Positions 21,144 through 29,817 of a stretch of DNA of 64,000 bases are shown in pieces. Source of the DNA: Streptomyces purpureus (lineage in GTDB: Bacteria > Actinomycetota > Actinomycetes > Streptomycetales > Streptomycetaceae); the NCBI RefSeq assembly GCF_014648195.1, contig NZ_BMQQ01000004.1, positions 108,851 to 172,850 on the forward strand. The letters are read 5' to 3'. Positions within the stretch are counted from its first letter, which is position 1; each line of letters starts with the position of its first letter. The notes beneath the pieces were generated by a model. That model saw only the letters and a program-made list of their open reading frames with translations, did no database searches and was not told the origin of the DNA. Made by a program: the position numbers and the translations under genes.

Positions 21144-22282
21144 CAGCGCCGGCCCTTCGGAAGGCCGAGCAGACGCTCGGCGACGATGTCGCGCTGGATC
21201 TCGTTCGTCCCGGCGTAGATGGGGCCCGCGAGCGAGAAGACGTACCCCTCCGCCCACTCCTGGTCCGCCCGCTCACCCTCCGGTCCCAGCAGATCCAGGG
21301 CGGTCTCGTGCAGTGTGATGTCGTACTCGGACCAGAAGAGTTTGTTCAGGCTCGACTCCGCGCCGATCGTGCCCCCGGCCGCGAAACGCGACGCGCCCGC
21401 CGCCGTGAACAACTGATAGGCCCGCGCGCCGATGACCGCGTCCGCGACCCGGTCCCGTGCCCCGGGTTCCTCGCCGCGCTCGCGCCACAGCCGTACGAGC
21501 CGGTCGGCGGCGGCCAGGAACCGGCCGGGGGAGCGCAAGGTCAGCCCCCGTTCGTCGCCCGTCGTCGCCATCGCGATCCGCCAGCCCTGCCCCGGCTCGC
21601 CGATCACGTCCTCGTCGGGTACGAAGACCTCGTCGAGGAAGAGCTCGGCGAACGCGGGCCGGCCGTCCAGCCGGCCGATCGGCCGGACCGTCACCCCCGG
21701 GGCCCGCAGGTCGAACATCAGGTACGTGAGGCCGTGGTGCGGCTTGGCGGCCTCCGGGTCCGTACGGAAGAGTCCGAAGGCCCGGTCGGCGAAGGCCGCC
21801 CGCGAGGACCACGTCTTGTGGCCGGACAGCAGCCAGCCGCCGTCGGTCCGTACGGCCCGGGAGCGCAGGGCCGCGAGGTCCGAGCCGGCCTCCGGCTCGG
21901 ACCAGGCCTGCGCCCAGACGGCCTCGCCGCTCGCCATCGACGGCAGCACCCGGGCCCGCTGTTCCTCCGTGCCGTGGTCGAAGAGGGTGGGGGCGAGGAG
22001 GCTGATGCCGTTCTGCGAGACCCGGCCGGGCGCCCCGGCCGCGTAGTACTCCTCCTCGAAGACCAGCCAGCGGAAGATCCCGGCGTCCCGGCCGCCGTAC
22101 CGCTCCGGCCAGGACACCACCGACCAGCGGTCGGCGGCGAGCTCGGCCTCCCAGGCGCGGTGGGCGGCGAATCCCACCTCGGTCTCCAGCGAGGGCAGCG
22201 GCCGGGCGGGCACATGGGCGCGCAGCCACTCACGCGCCTCGGCCCGGAACGCGTCCTCGTCCGCCGTGTGCGTCAGATCCAT
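21143..22282 (-). CDS. acyl-CoA dehydrogenase, IpdE1/FadE30-like
   Basis: Acyl-CoA dehydrogenase (379 aa) with the standard three-domain layout: helical start ADEDAFRAEAREWLRAHVP, substrate/FAD segment WAQAWSEPEAGSDLA (the SEPxAGSDL motif), beta-domain GHKTWSS, and the C-terminal PIYAGTNEIQRDIVAERLLG. First gene of a leftward pair with the short, insert-bearing dehydrogenase; the two are predicted to form an alpha2beta2 enzyme as in steroid degraders. It diverges from the IpdF-like SDR gene across a 71-bp region with a KstR2-type operator. AAGGGGAGA upstream supports the ATG. Confidence 0.82.
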   Translation of the reverse strand: MDLTHTADEDAFRAEAREWLRAHVPARPLPSLETEVGFAAHRAWEAELAADRWSVVSWPERYGGRDAGIFRWLVFEEEYYAAGAPGRVSQNGISLLAPTLFDHGTEEQRARVLPSMASGEAVWAQAWSEPEAGSDLAALRSRAVRTDGGWLLSGHKTWSSRAAFADRAFGLFRTDPEAAKPHHGLTYLMFDLRAPGVTVRPIGRLDGRPAFAELFLDEVFVPDEDVIGEPGQGWRIAMATTGDERGLTLRSPGRFLAAADRLVRLWRERGEEPGARDRVADAVIGARAYQLFTAAGASRFAAGGTIGAESSLNKLFWSEYDITLHETALDLLGPEGERADQEWAEGYVFSLAGPIYAGTNEIQRDIVAERLLGLPKGRR

Positions 22283-22320
22283 GCGGTTCCGTCTCCCCTT
22301 CGGGCGTCCGGGACAGCTTC

Positions 22321-22340
22321 CCTAACAAGTGTTTGGTAGG
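22321..22340. promoter_or_regulatory. KstR2-like operator, copy 1
   Basis: CCTAACAAGTGTTTGGTAGG lies in the divergent promoter between the acyl-CoA dehydrogenase and SDR genes. Its core at 22324-22337 matches the mycobacterial KstR2 consensus AnCAAGnnCTTGnT, as I recall it, with one mismatch. A second copy with 17 of 20 identical bases on the other strand is at 31436-31455. The KstR2-like repressor gene is two genes away. Confidence 0.75.
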
Positions 22341-22353
22341 TTAACGTGCCGCT

Positions 22354-23238
22354 GTGACGGACAACAAGGCGCAAGGACGGGAACAAGGACAGGAACAACG
22401 GCAGGAAAAGCGACAGTCACCGGGGCGGCCACAGGGGCACGCGCCGGATCGGGACCAGACACAGGCGCGGTACGTGACAGGACACGCACTCCTCGACGGC
22501 CGCACCGCCGTGATCACCGCCGCCGCCGGAGCCGGCATCGGCGGAGCGACCGCCCGCCGCTTCCTCGAAGAAGGCGCGCGGGTCCTGCTCAGCGACACCC
22601 ACGCCCGCCGCCTCAAGGAGACCGAGGAGGCACTCGCGGCCGAGTTCGGCCCGGCGGCCGTCGACTCCCTGGTGTGCGACGTCACCGACGAGGCCCAGGT
22701 CCAGGCCCTGTTCGACACGGCGGTACGGCTCCATGGCAGCCTCGACGTCGTCGTCAACAACGCCGGACTCGGCGGCACCGCCGAACTCGTCGACATGACC
22801 GACGGCCAGTGGCACCGCGTCCTCGATGTCACACTGCACGGCACCTTCCGCTGCACCCGGGCCGCCCTGCGCTCCTTCCGCGCCACCAACCACGGCGGGG
22901 TGATCGTCAACAACGCCTCCGTCGTCGGCTGGCGCGCCCAGGCCGGCCAGGCCCACTACGCCGCCGCCAAGGCCGGCGTCATGGCACTCACCCGCTGCGC
23001 CGCGGTCGAGGCCGCCGCCTACGGCGTCCGCGTCAACGCCGTCGCCCCCTCCCTCGCCATGCACCCCCACCTGGCCAAGGTCACCTCCGCCGAACTGCTC
23101 CAGGAGCTGACCGCGAGCGAGGCCTTCGGGCGGTACGCCGAGCCCTGGGAGGTCGCCAATGTCATCGTCTTCCTGGCCGGCGGCTACTCCTCGTACATGA
23201 CCGGCGAGACGGTCTCCGTCAGCAGCCGGCACCCGTAG
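22354..23238 (+). CDS. ipdF: SDR oxidoreductase, IpdF-like (steroid C/D-ring degradation)
   Basis: Short-chain dehydrogenase (294 aa). The cofactor loop is the unusual ITAAAGAGIGGATARRF (54-70), with TAAAG in place of TGGxx, as in the mycobacterial IpdF sequences I remember; NNAG and YAAAK motifs are present. IpdF oxidises the 5-hydroxyl of hydrindane-propionyl-CoA derived from rings C/D. A 40-residue Gln/Arg/Gly-rich leader (GREQGQEQRQEKRQ) precedes the fold; the GTG at 22354 gives it, while GTG at 22474 would remove it. First gene of a rightward run with kstR2 and fadA6. Confidence 0.75.
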   Translation: MTDNKAQGREQGQEQRQEKRQSPGRPQGHAPDRDQTQARYVTGHALLDGRTAVITAAAGAGIGGATARRFLEEGARVLLSDTHARRLKETEEALAAEFGPAAVDSLVCDVTDEAQVQALFDTAVRLHGSLDVVVNNAGLGGTAELVDMTDGQWHRVLDVTLHGTFRCTRAALRSFRATNHGGVIVNNASVVGWRAQAGQAHYAAAKAGVMALTRCAAVEAAAYGVRVNAVAPSLAMHPHLAKVTSAELLQELTASEAFGRYAEPWEVANVIVFLAGGYSSYMTGETVSVSSRHP

Positions 23239-23253
23239 GACCAGAATGGACGT

Positions 23254-23868
23254 GTGTCCACGACCGAGAAGAAGCCCCAGGTGACCGCCGCGCCCGAGCG
23301 GCGCCGTGAACTCCTCGACACGGCCGCCGAGGTGTTCGCCGCCCAGGGGTACAACGCCACCACCGTCCGCAAGATCGCCGACGCCGCCGGGATGCTCGCC
23401 GGCAGCCTCTACTACCACTTCGATTCCAAGGAATCGATGCTCGACGAGATCCTCTCCACCTTCCTCGACGAACTCTGGCAGGGCTACGACACCGTGCTCG
23501 CCGCCGGACTCGGCCCCCGGGAGACCATCGAGGCCCTCGTCACCGAATCCTTCCGCGAGATCGACCGGCACCGCGCCGCCGTCGCCATCTACCAGAAGGA
23601 GGCCCGGCACCTCTCCGCCCAGCCCCGCTTCCACTACCTCAGCGAGTCGCAGGTGAAGTTCGAGAAGGCCTGGCTCGGCACGCTGGAGCGCGGAGTCGCC
23701 GCCCGGGTCTTCCGCGCCGACCTCGACGTCCGCCTCACCTACCGGTTCGTCCGCGACACCGTCTGGGTCGCCGCGTCCTGGTACCGGCCGGGCGGCCAGC
23801 ACAGCCCGGACGAGATCGCCCGCCAGTACCTCTCCATGGTCCTGGACGGGATCGCCGTACGTACCTAG
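23254..23868 (+). CDS. kstR2: TetR-family repressor, KstR2-like
   Basis: TetR repressor (204 aa). The helix-turn-helix is ATTVRKIADAAGMLAGSLYYHF (36-57), followed by DSKESMLDEIL. The ligand domain keeps stretches I recognise from mycobacterial KstR2: AIYQKEARHLSAQPRFHYL and FVRDTVWVAASWYRPGG. KstR2 represses C/D-ring genes and is released by the CoA ester of the hydrindane propionate. The gene sits 16 bp after ipdF and 32 bp before fadA6, both downstream of the operator at 22321, so it is probably autoregulated. GTG start directly before STTEKK. Confidence 0.85.
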   Translation: MSTTEKKPQVTAAPERRRELLDTAAEVFAAQGYNATTVRKIADAAGMLAGSLYYHFDSKESMLDEILSTFLDELWQGYDTVLAAGLGPRETIEALVTESFREIDRHRAAVAIYQKEARHLSAQPRFHYLSESQVKFEKAWLGTLERGVAARVFRADLDVRLTYRFVRDTVWVAASWYRPGGQHSPDEIARQYLSMVLDGIAVRT

Positions 23869-23899
23869 CCGTACGCACCTAGCCGATTGGGGAACAGTC

Positions 23900-25057
23900 A
23901 TGGCCGAGGCCTACATCGTCGAAGCGGTACGGACCCCCGTGGGGCGCCGCAGGGGAGGGCTCGCCGCCGTCCACCCGGCGGACCTCGGCGCGCATGTCCT
24001 CACCGCCCTCGTCCGGCACTCCGGCATCGACCCGGCGGCCGTCGACGACGTCGTCCTCGGCTGCCTGGACACCGTCGGGCCGCAGGCCGGCGACATCGCC
24101 CGTACGGCCTGGCTGGCCGCCGGACTCCCCGAGGAGGTCCCCGGCGTCACCGTCGACCGGCAGTGCGGCTCCTCCCAGCAGGCCGTCCACTTCGCCGCCC
24201 AGGGCGTCCTCTCCGGCACCCAGGACCTCGTCGTCGCGGGCGGCACCCAGAACATGTCGATGATCCCCATCGCCTTCGCCTCCCGGCAGGCGGCCGAACC
24301 GCTGGGACTCACCGACGGCCCCTACGCCGGCAGCCGGGGCTGGCGCGCCCGCTACGGCGACGCCCCGGTCAACCAGTTCCACGGCGCCGAGCTCATCGCG
24401 CGGAAATGGGGCATCACCCGCCGCGACCAGGAGGAGTTCGCCCTGCGCTCCCACGAGCGGGCGATCCGGGCGATCGACGAAGGACGCTTCGACCGCGAGA
24501 CGGTGCCGTACGGCGACGTCACCCACGACGAAGGCCCCCGCCGGGACACCACCCTGGAGAAGATGGCCGGCCTGAAACCCGTCGTCGACGGCGGCACGAT
24601 CACCGCCGCCTGCTCCTCCCAGGTCTCCGACGGCGCAGCGGCGATGCTCCTCGCCAGCGAACAAGCCGTACGGGACCACGGGCTCACCCCGCGCGCCCGC
24701 GTCCACCACCTCTCCGTACGCGGCGAGGACCCCATCCGGATGCTGTCCGCGCCCATCCCCGCGACCGCCCACGCGCTGAAGAAGACCGGCCTGAGCATCG
24801 ACGACATCGACCTCGTCGAGATCAACGAGGCCTTCGCGCCCGTCGTCCTCGCCTGGCTGAAGGAGACCGGCGCGGACCCCGAGCGTGTCAACGTCAACGG
24901 CGGCGCCATCGCCCTCGGCCACCCCCTGGGCGCCACCGGCGTGAAGCTGATGACCACACTCCTGCACGAACTGGAGCGCACCGGCGGCCGCTTCGGCCTG
25001 CAGACGATGTGCGAGGGCGGCGGGCAGGCCAACGTGACGATCATCGAACGCCTCTGA
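23900..25057 (+). CDS. fadA6: thiolase, FadA6-like
   Basis: Thiolase (385 aa) with the acyl-accepting Cys89 in RQCGSSQQ, His341 in GGAIALGHPLGATG and the activating Cys371 in CEGGGQANVTIIERL; INEAFAP is also present. In steroid degraders FadA6 performs the last thiolysis of the opened C/D-ring chain, releasing acetyl-CoA or a C-shortened acyl-CoA. The cluster (KstR2, IpdF, IpdABC, EchA20) supports that assignment over a general beta-ketothiolase. Third gene of the rightward run, closed by a 22-bp perfect hairpin. Confidence 0.82.
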   Translation: MAEAYIVEAVRTPVGRRRGGLAAVHPADLGAHVLTALVRHSGIDPAAVDDVVLGCLDTVGPQAGDIARTAWLAAGLPEEVPGVTVDRQCGSSQQAVHFAAQGVLSGTQDLVVAGGTQNMSMIPIAFASRQAAEPLGLTDGPYAGSRGWRARYGDAPVNQFHGAELIARKWGITRRDQEEFALRSHERAIRAIDEGRFDRETVPYGDVTHDEGPRRDTTLEKMAGLKPVVDGGTITAACSSQVSDGAAAMLLASEQAVRDHGLTPRARVHHLSVRGEDPIRMLSAPIPATAHALKKTGLSIDDIDLVEINEAFAPVVLAWLKETGADPERVNVNGGAIALGHPLGATGVKLMTTLLHELERTGGRFGLQTMCEGGGQANVTIIERL

Positions 25058-25093
25058 GTGGCGGCGGAGAGCCGGCCGGGGCCGCCGTCCTGC

Positions 25094-25141
25094 GATTCCG
25101 GTCATGAACATCTCATCTTTGAGATGTTCATGACCGGAATC
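25094..25141 (+). terminator. 22-bp perfect hairpin after fadA6
   Basis: Left arm 25094-25115 (starts GATTCCGGTCATGAACATC) and its exact complement at 25120-25141 with a 4-base loop TCTT. There is no U-tract after it. Unusually long, perfect and low in GC compared with its surroundings. Most simply a transcription terminator or mRNA-stabilising structure that isolates fadA6 from the helicase gene. Confidence 0.75.
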
Positions 25142-25180
25142 TCGGGTCCTGGCGGCCCTTCGTGGTAAAGTCAGCGGGTT

Positions 25181-25216
25181 GTGGTTTTGGTACCCATGGA
25201 CTTCATGTGCGCCTGA
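25181..25216 (+). CDS. candidate 11-codon leader peptide upstream of DEAD-box gene
   Basis: GTG-initiated frame encoding MVLVPMDFMCA, whose TGA stop is the end of the left arm of the attenuator-like hairpin at 25209-25236. A stop codon in the hairpin stem is the arrangement of translation-controlled attenuators. No good Shine-Dalgarno is evident, so the peptide is a hypothesis from position. Confidence 0.35.
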   Translation: MVLVPMDFMCA

Positions 25217-25246
25217 CGGGAATGGCCCTCAGGCGCATTGTTGTTT
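25209..25246 (+). promoter_or_regulatory. putative attenuator hairpin in DEAD-box mRNA leader
   Basis: GCGCCTGA (25209-25216) pairs with TCAGGCGC (25229-25236), with an inner GGG/CCC pairing, followed by ATTGTTGTTT. This is intrinsic-terminator form placed about 130 bases before the helicase start. A second hairpin follows at 25295-25332 (AGCCGGGAC/GTCCCGGCT, inner GCACC/GGTGC), just upstream of the Shine-Dalgarno. Together they form a structured 5' leader. Confidence 0.6.
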
Positions 25247-25365
25247 CCGGCCAGACCGGATTTTCCCCGAAACCTCTCCGGACGCGTCGCTCGTAGCCGG
25301 GACCCGCACCGACGAAGGTGCGTGTCCCGGCTTGTGCTGTGCCCAGGCCAGGAAGGCATCTCCTC

Positions 25366-26988
25366 ATGACCCGCTCCGAACGCCCCACCACCCGGCGGCG
25401 CCCCGCTTCGGCGGCCCCCGGCCAGGCGAAGGCGTCCGCGAAGGCGCCGGCCCGGAAGTCCGGCCGGGGCCGCGGGCCGGCCGCGCCCCCGCCGCCGCGT
25501 GAGTTCACCCCGCCGCAGACCCTCACCCCCGCGCTGCCCGCCGTGGAGTCCTTCGACGCCCTCGACATGCCCCCCGCGCTGGTGAAGACCCTCGCCGCGC
25601 AGGGCGTGACCGAGCCGTTCCCGATCCAGGCCGCCACCCTGCCGAACTCCCTCGCGGGCCGCGACATACTCGGCCGCGGCCGCACCGGCTCCGGCAAGAC
25701 CCTCGCCTTCGGCCTCGCCCTGCTCGCCCGCACCGCCGGCCGCCGTGCCGAGCCCAAGGCCCCGCTGGCCATGGTCCTCGTACCCACGCGCGAGCTGGCC
25801 CAGCAGGTCACCGACGCCCTCGCCCCGTACGCCACCTCCGTGCAGCTGCGGCTCGCCACCGTCGTCGGCGGCCTGTCGATCACCAAGCAGGCCGCCACCC
25901 TGCGGCGCGGCGCCGAGGTCCTGGTCGCCACCCCCGGCCGCCTCAAGGACCTCATCGAGCGCGGCGACTGCCGGCTCGACCAGGTCGCCGTCACCGTCCT
26001 CGACGAGGCCGACCAGATGGCCGACATGGGCTTCATGCCGCAGGTCACCGCCCTGCTCAAGCAGGTCGAGCCCGGCGGCCAGCGGATGCTCTTCTCGGCG
26101 ACCCTGGACCAGAACATCGACCGCCTGGTGCGGATGTTCCTGACCGACCCGGTGGTCCACTCGGTCGACCCGTCCGCAGGCGCCGTCACCACCATGGAGC
26201 ACCACCTCCTCTACGTCGCCGACGAGACCGACAAGAAGGCCGTCACCGTACGGATCGCCGCCCGCGACGGACGCGTCATCCTCTTCCTGGACACCAAGCG
26301 GTCCGTGGACCGGCTCGTCAAGAAGCTCCTCGCCAGCGGTGTACGGGCGGCGGGCCTGCACGGCGGCCGCTCCCAGCCGCAGCGCAACCGCACCCTGGAC
26401 CAGTTCAAGAACGGGCAGGTCACGGCGCTGGTGGCGACCAATGTGGCGGCCCGTGGCATCCACGTCGACGACCTCGACCTGGTCGTCAACGTCGACCCGC
26501 CGGTCGACCACAAGGACTACCTCCACCGCGGCGGACGCACCGCCCGCGCCGGCGAGTCCGGCAGCGTCGTCACCCTCGTCCTGCCCGAGCAGAAGCGCGA
26601 CATGGGCCGGCTGATGTCGCACGCCGGGATCAGCCCGCGCACCGCGCAGATCAAGTCCAGCGACGAGACGCTCACCGAGCTGACCGGCGCCCGCGAGCCG
26701 TCCGGGGTGCCGGTCACCATCGAGGTGCCGCAGCCCGCGCAGCCGGCGACCGCGCCCAAGCGGACGCGCCGGGGCGGCTCCGGCCGCTCCCGTGGCACCG
26801 GCGGCGCCGCGGCCTCCGGCACGACGGCCCGTACGGCGGCGGGCACCGGCGGCGGGACGCGCAACGGCGCCGGGCGTACCGGCGGGGCCCGCCCCACCGG
26901 CGGCGGCGCCCGCACCCGCGGCGCGGGCGCCGGATCCGGCCGGACCGGCCGAGGCGGCCAAGGCGGCGGCCGCCGAGGCGCCGCCTGA
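25366..26988 (+). CDS. DEAD-box RNA helicase
   Basis: ATP-dependent RNA helicase (540 aa) for RNA unwinding in ribosome assembly or cold adaptation. Motifs in order: Q motif FPIQ (85-88), Walker A GRTGSGKT (105-112), PTRELA (140-145), TPGR (189-192), DEAD (213-216), SAT near 245, then ARGIHV and HRGGRTAR in the second RecA domain. A basic N-terminal 45 residues and a long Arg/Gly-rich C-tail (about 455-540) likely bind RNA. AGGAAGG precedes the ATG. The structured leader with a possible short peptide suggests attenuation or temperature control. It interrupts the steroid cluster and is probably unrelated to it. Confidence 0.93.
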   Translation: MTRSERPTTRRRPASAAPGQAKASAKAPARKSGRGRGPAAPPPPREFTPPQTLTPALPAVESFDALDMPPALVKTLAAQGVTEPFPIQAATLPNSLAGRDILGRGRTGSGKTLAFGLALLARTAGRRAEPKAPLAMVLVPTRELAQQVTDALAPYATSVQLRLATVVGGLSITKQAATLRRGAEVLVATPGRLKDLIERGDCRLDQVAVTVLDEADQMADMGFMPQVTALLKQVEPGGQRMLFSATLDQNIDRLVRMFLTDPVVHSVDPSAGAVTTMEHHLLYVADETDKKAVTVRIAARDGRVILFLDTKRSVDRLVKKLLASGVRAAGLHGGRSQPQRNRTLDQFKNGQVTALVATNVAARGIHVDDLDLVVNVDPPVDHKDYLHRGGRTARAGESGSVVTLVLPEQKRDMGRLMSHAGISPRTAQIKSSDETLTELTGAREPSGVPVTIEVPQPAQPATAPKRTRRGGSGRSRGTGGAAASGTTARTAAGTGGGTRNGAGRTGGARPTGGGARTRGAGAGSGRTGRGGQGGGRRGAA

Positions 26989-27101
26989 GCCGCATGAGCC
27001 GCCTGTGCTCAGGCGCCCGAGGCGTCTGAGCTGCCTGAGCCGCCTGCGGTCAGCTGCCTGACCAGCCTGTTTCGCCTGAGCAGGTCGGCGGCGCGGTCAG
27101 G

Positions 27102-28016
27102 TCAGTCGACCAGCCTGGCGTGGAGCGCCGCGAGCGTGCCCAGGTCCAGGCCCAGGCCGGTCGTCAGATAGCGGTGGAGACCGCCGTAGCCGGACTTCAC
27201 CTCGGCGAGGGCGGTCTCCAGATACTCCTTGCGAACCTCCTGGAGCGGTATGAGCAGGTCCGGGTTCTGCATCAGCCCGGTCTGCTTGAGGCTCTCCCGC
27301 AGCTTCGCGTCGTAGACCGCGCGGAACGTGTTCGACGCCAGGAAGTCGGCGACCGCCTCCCACTCCGGCACGCCGACCACGGTGAGCAGCAGGTAGCTCG
27401 TCCAGCCCGTACGGTCCTTGCCCGCGGTGCAGTGGTACATCAGCGGCGCCGCACCCGGGCGTGCGATGTCACGTAGCGTGGCGCCGAACTGGGCGCGGTT
27501 GCCGGGGCTGGTCACGAACGAGCGGTAGACCTCCCGCATGAACGCCGCGGCCTTGCCGTTGCCGAGCATCTCCTCCTGACGCACCGGGTCGCGGGACCCG
27601 ATCACGGTCCTCAGCTGGGTGTACAGACCGTTGTCGGTGACCGGACGGCTCACCAGCGCGACACCGGCCGGGAGCCGGTCGGCCCCGTCGTACTGCACCT
27701 CGACGGGGATACGGAAGTCGACGACCGTGCCGAGCCGCAGCCCGGCCAGCGTGGTCACATCGGCGTCGGTGAGCCGGTTCAGGCCGTCGGCCCGGTAGAC
27801 CAGGCCGCGGCGGACCCGGTCGCCGCCGTAGGTCGGATACCCGCCCAGGTCACGGACGTTGACCGCGCCCTGCAGGGGGATGTGCCGGACGGCCGTGGCC
27901 GCGTGGGTGCGACGGCCCGGTACGGCGGCGCTCGCCGCGGCGGGGACGGCGGCGGTGGCCGCCGTCAGGGCGGCGGCGGTGGCGGTGCTCAGCAGGGCGC
28001 GTCTGGAGAGAGGCAT
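27102..28016 (-). CDS. exported tyrosine-protein phosphatase (Tat signal)
   Basis: Protein-tyrosine/dual-specificity phosphatase of the bacterial Y_phosphatase3 type (304 aa). The catalytic loop HCTAGKDRTG (195-204) has nucleophile Cys196 and Arg202. The substrate segment NVRDLGGYPTYGGDRVRRG (53-71) is the family's second signature. The N-terminus LSRRALLSTATAAALTAATA followed by an Ala-rich stretch is a Tat-type signal, so the enzyme is exported. ATG at 28016 was chosen for its GGGAG and because the signal starts there. It lies 29 bp after ipdC on the same strand, so it may be co-transcribed without a shared function. Confidence 0.85.
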   Translation of the reverse strand: MPLSRRALLSTATAAALTAATAAVPAAASAAVPGRRTHAATAVRHIPLQGAVNVRDLGGYPTYGGDRVRRGLVYRADGLNRLTDADVTTLAGLRLGTVVDFRIPVEVQYDGADRLPAGVALVSRPVTDNGLYTQLRTVIGSRDPVRQEEMLGNGKAAAFMREVYRSFVTSPGNRAQFGATLRDIARPGAAPLMYHCTAGKDRTGWTSYLLLTVVGVPEWEAVADFLASNTFRAVYDAKLRESLKQTGLMQNPDLLIPLQEVRKEYLETALAEVKSGYGGLHRYLTTGLGLDLGTLAALHARLVD

Positions 28017-28045
28017 GAGCGGACTCCCGTGGGGGGGATGGGGTG

Positions 28046-29095
28046 TCACCCTGGTGTCGGCAGGGCGCGGAGCACGTGCGCGGCCTCGGACATGACGCGG
28101 AGGACGAGTTCCTCGCAGCTCGGGAGGTCCTCGATCACCCCCGCGACCTGCCCGGACGCCATGACGCCGAGGTCCGTACGGCCCTCGACCATGGACGCTT
28201 TGAGAAGCATCGGGGTGTTCGCGGCGAGCAGTACCTGGCTCCAGGTCAGGTCCTTGCCGTGCCGCATCGCCAGACCGTCCCGCACCATCGCGGCCCAGGA
28301 CAGCCCGGAGACCTTCCGGAAACCGGCGGCGCGGCGCACGGCCTGCGCCAACGCCCGTACCCGGCCCGCCTTTTCGAGGGCGGCGACCATCTCCGTACGG
28401 AGCATGCGGTGCGGCAGCCCGTCGACGGCGGTGGTGAGCGTGACGTCCTTCACCGACGCCGCCAGATAGCGCGCCTTGACCGCGTCCGGCACGGTCGAGT
28501 CGGAGGTGAGCAGGAAACGGGTGCCCATCGCGATGCCCGCCGCGCCGTAGGCGAGCGCGGCGACCAGCCCGCGCCCGTCGTGGAAGCCGCCGGCCGCGAC
28601 CACCGGCAGCTCCACGGCGTCGACGACCTGCGGCAGCAGGACCGTCGTCGCCACGTCACCGGTGTGCCCGCCACCCTCGCCGCCCTGCACGATCACCGCG
28701 TCCGCGCCCCACGCCGCGACCTTCTCGGCGTGCCGCCGTGCCCCGACGGACGGCACGACGACCACGCCCGCGTCCTTCAGCTCGGCGATGAGGTCCCGCG
28801 ACGGGGCGAGGGCGAAGGAGGCGACCCGTACCCCCTCCTCGACCATGATCCGCACCCGTTCCCGGGCGTCGGCGGCGTCGGCCCGCAGGTTCACCCCGAA
28901 CGGCGCGCCGGTGCGGGACTTCACCTCCCGGACGGCGGCCCGCAGCTGCTCCACACTCATCGTGGCGGAGGCGAGGATGCCGAGCGCCCCGGCGTTCGCC
29001 GTGGCCGAGACCAGCCGCGGCCCGGCGACCCAGCCCATCCCGGTCTGGACGATCGGGTACCGGACGCCGGTGAGCTTGGTGAGCGCCGTCTCCAT
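28046..29095 (-). CDS. ipdC: nitronate monooxygenase-family flavoprotein, IpdC-like
   Basis: FMN-dependent TIM-barrel protein (349 aa) of the 2-nitropropane dioxygenase family. It begins TGVRYPIVQTGMGWVAGPRL and carries the FMN phosphate segments GGEGGGHTGD and AAGGFHDGRGLVAALAYGA, as well as GTRFLLT. In steroid C/D-ring degradation, IpdC reduces a ring-D intermediate after EchA20. The neighbours IpdB, IpdA and EchA20 on the same strand with 1-4 base overlaps make this role much likelier than nitroalkane oxidation. TGATG overlap with ipdB. Confidence 0.83.
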   Translation of the reverse strand: METALTKLTGVRYPIVQTGMGWVAGPRLVSATANAGALGILASATMSVEQLRAAVREVKSRTGAPFGVNLRADAADARERVRIMVEEGVRVASFALAPSRDLIAELKDAGVVVVPSVGARRHAEKVAAWGADAVIVQGGEGGGHTGDVATTVLLPQVVDAVELPVVAAGGFHDGRGLVAALAYGAAGIAMGTRFLLTSDSTVPDAVKARYLAASVKDVTLTTAVDGLPHRMLRTEMVAALEKAGRVRALAQAVRRAAGFRKVSGLSWAAMVRDGLAMRHGKDLTWSQVLLAANTPMLLKASMVEGRTDLGVMASGQVAGVIEDLPSCEELVLRVMSEAAHVLRALPTPG

Positions 29096-29817
29096 CAGAC
29101 CCGGACCTCCCGGTCCCGCAGCCCCTCGGGGTCGAGCACCTCGCGGATCAGCCGCAGCTCCTCGCCGGTCGGCTCGCGGGTGTACGGGACGTTCTCGCCG
29201 ATCACCAGGTCGAAGCCGGTGGCCGCCCTGACCTGGTCGACGGTGACGCCCGGGTGGAGCGAGGCGAGCCGCATCGAGCGGTCGGGCGTCTCGAAGTCGA
29301 GGACGCCGAGGTCGGAGACGACGCGCCCGAGACGGTGGAAGCGGGTGGCCCCGGCGGCCGCCGCCCGGTCGTGGCCGACGCCGCTGACCATGTCCACGCG
29401 CTCGACGAAGACCCGGGGCGAGTGTTTCGGGATCCAGTAACTGACCGGATTGTTGAGGGTGTTGACGGGCGCGCCGCGTACGCCGAGGAGCTGGCGGGCG
29501 GGCCTGGACCAGTCGCCGATGCAGGAGATGTTCTGGTTGCCGTGCCGGTCGATCTGGCTGGCGCCCATCATGACGTGCCGCTTTCCGCCGGTGACCATCG
29601 TCAGGTGGCGGCGGTAGGGCAGCCAGCCCTCGGGCTCCCCGTCGAGGCCGACGAGCATCGCCTCGCCGTCGGTCAGGAGCAGGTCGGGGGCGAAGGAGCG
29701 CTTGGCGAGACGGGCGCCGAAGGTGGAGACGGGGGCCATGGCGGCGGCGAGGACCTCGCCGTTGTCGCGCCAGGCCTCGGCGCAGGCGACGACGCAGTAT
29801 TCCGAACGGCTGATCAT
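29095..29817 (-). CDS. ipdB: IpdB-like CoA-transferase-fold hydrolase, beta subunit
   Basis: Beta subunit (240 aa) of the IpdAB complex, which has the class I CoA-transferase fold but hydrolyses the C ring of the cyclic dione CoA intermediate. Seen: MMGASQIDRHGNQNIS and LGVRGAPVNTLNNPVSYWIP, typical of class I CoA-transferase beta subunits. The start (ATG at 29817) overlaps the ipdA stop as ATGA, implying equimolar synthesis. Length equals that of known IpdB. Generic 3-oxoacid CoA-transferase is the alternative, but IpdA and IpdC context argues against it. Confidence 0.85.
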   Translation of the reverse strand: MISRSEYCVVACAEAWRDNGEVLAAAMAPVSTFGARLAKRSFAPDLLLTDGEAMLVGLDGEPEGWLPYRRHLTMVTGGKRHVMMGASQIDRHGNQNISCIGDWSRPARQLLGVRGAPVNTLNNPVSYWIPKHSPRVFVERVDMVSGVGHDRAAAAGATRFHRLGRVVSDLGVLDFETPDRSMRLASLHPGVTVDQVRAATGFDLVIGENVPYTREPTGEELRLIREVLDPEGLRDREVRV

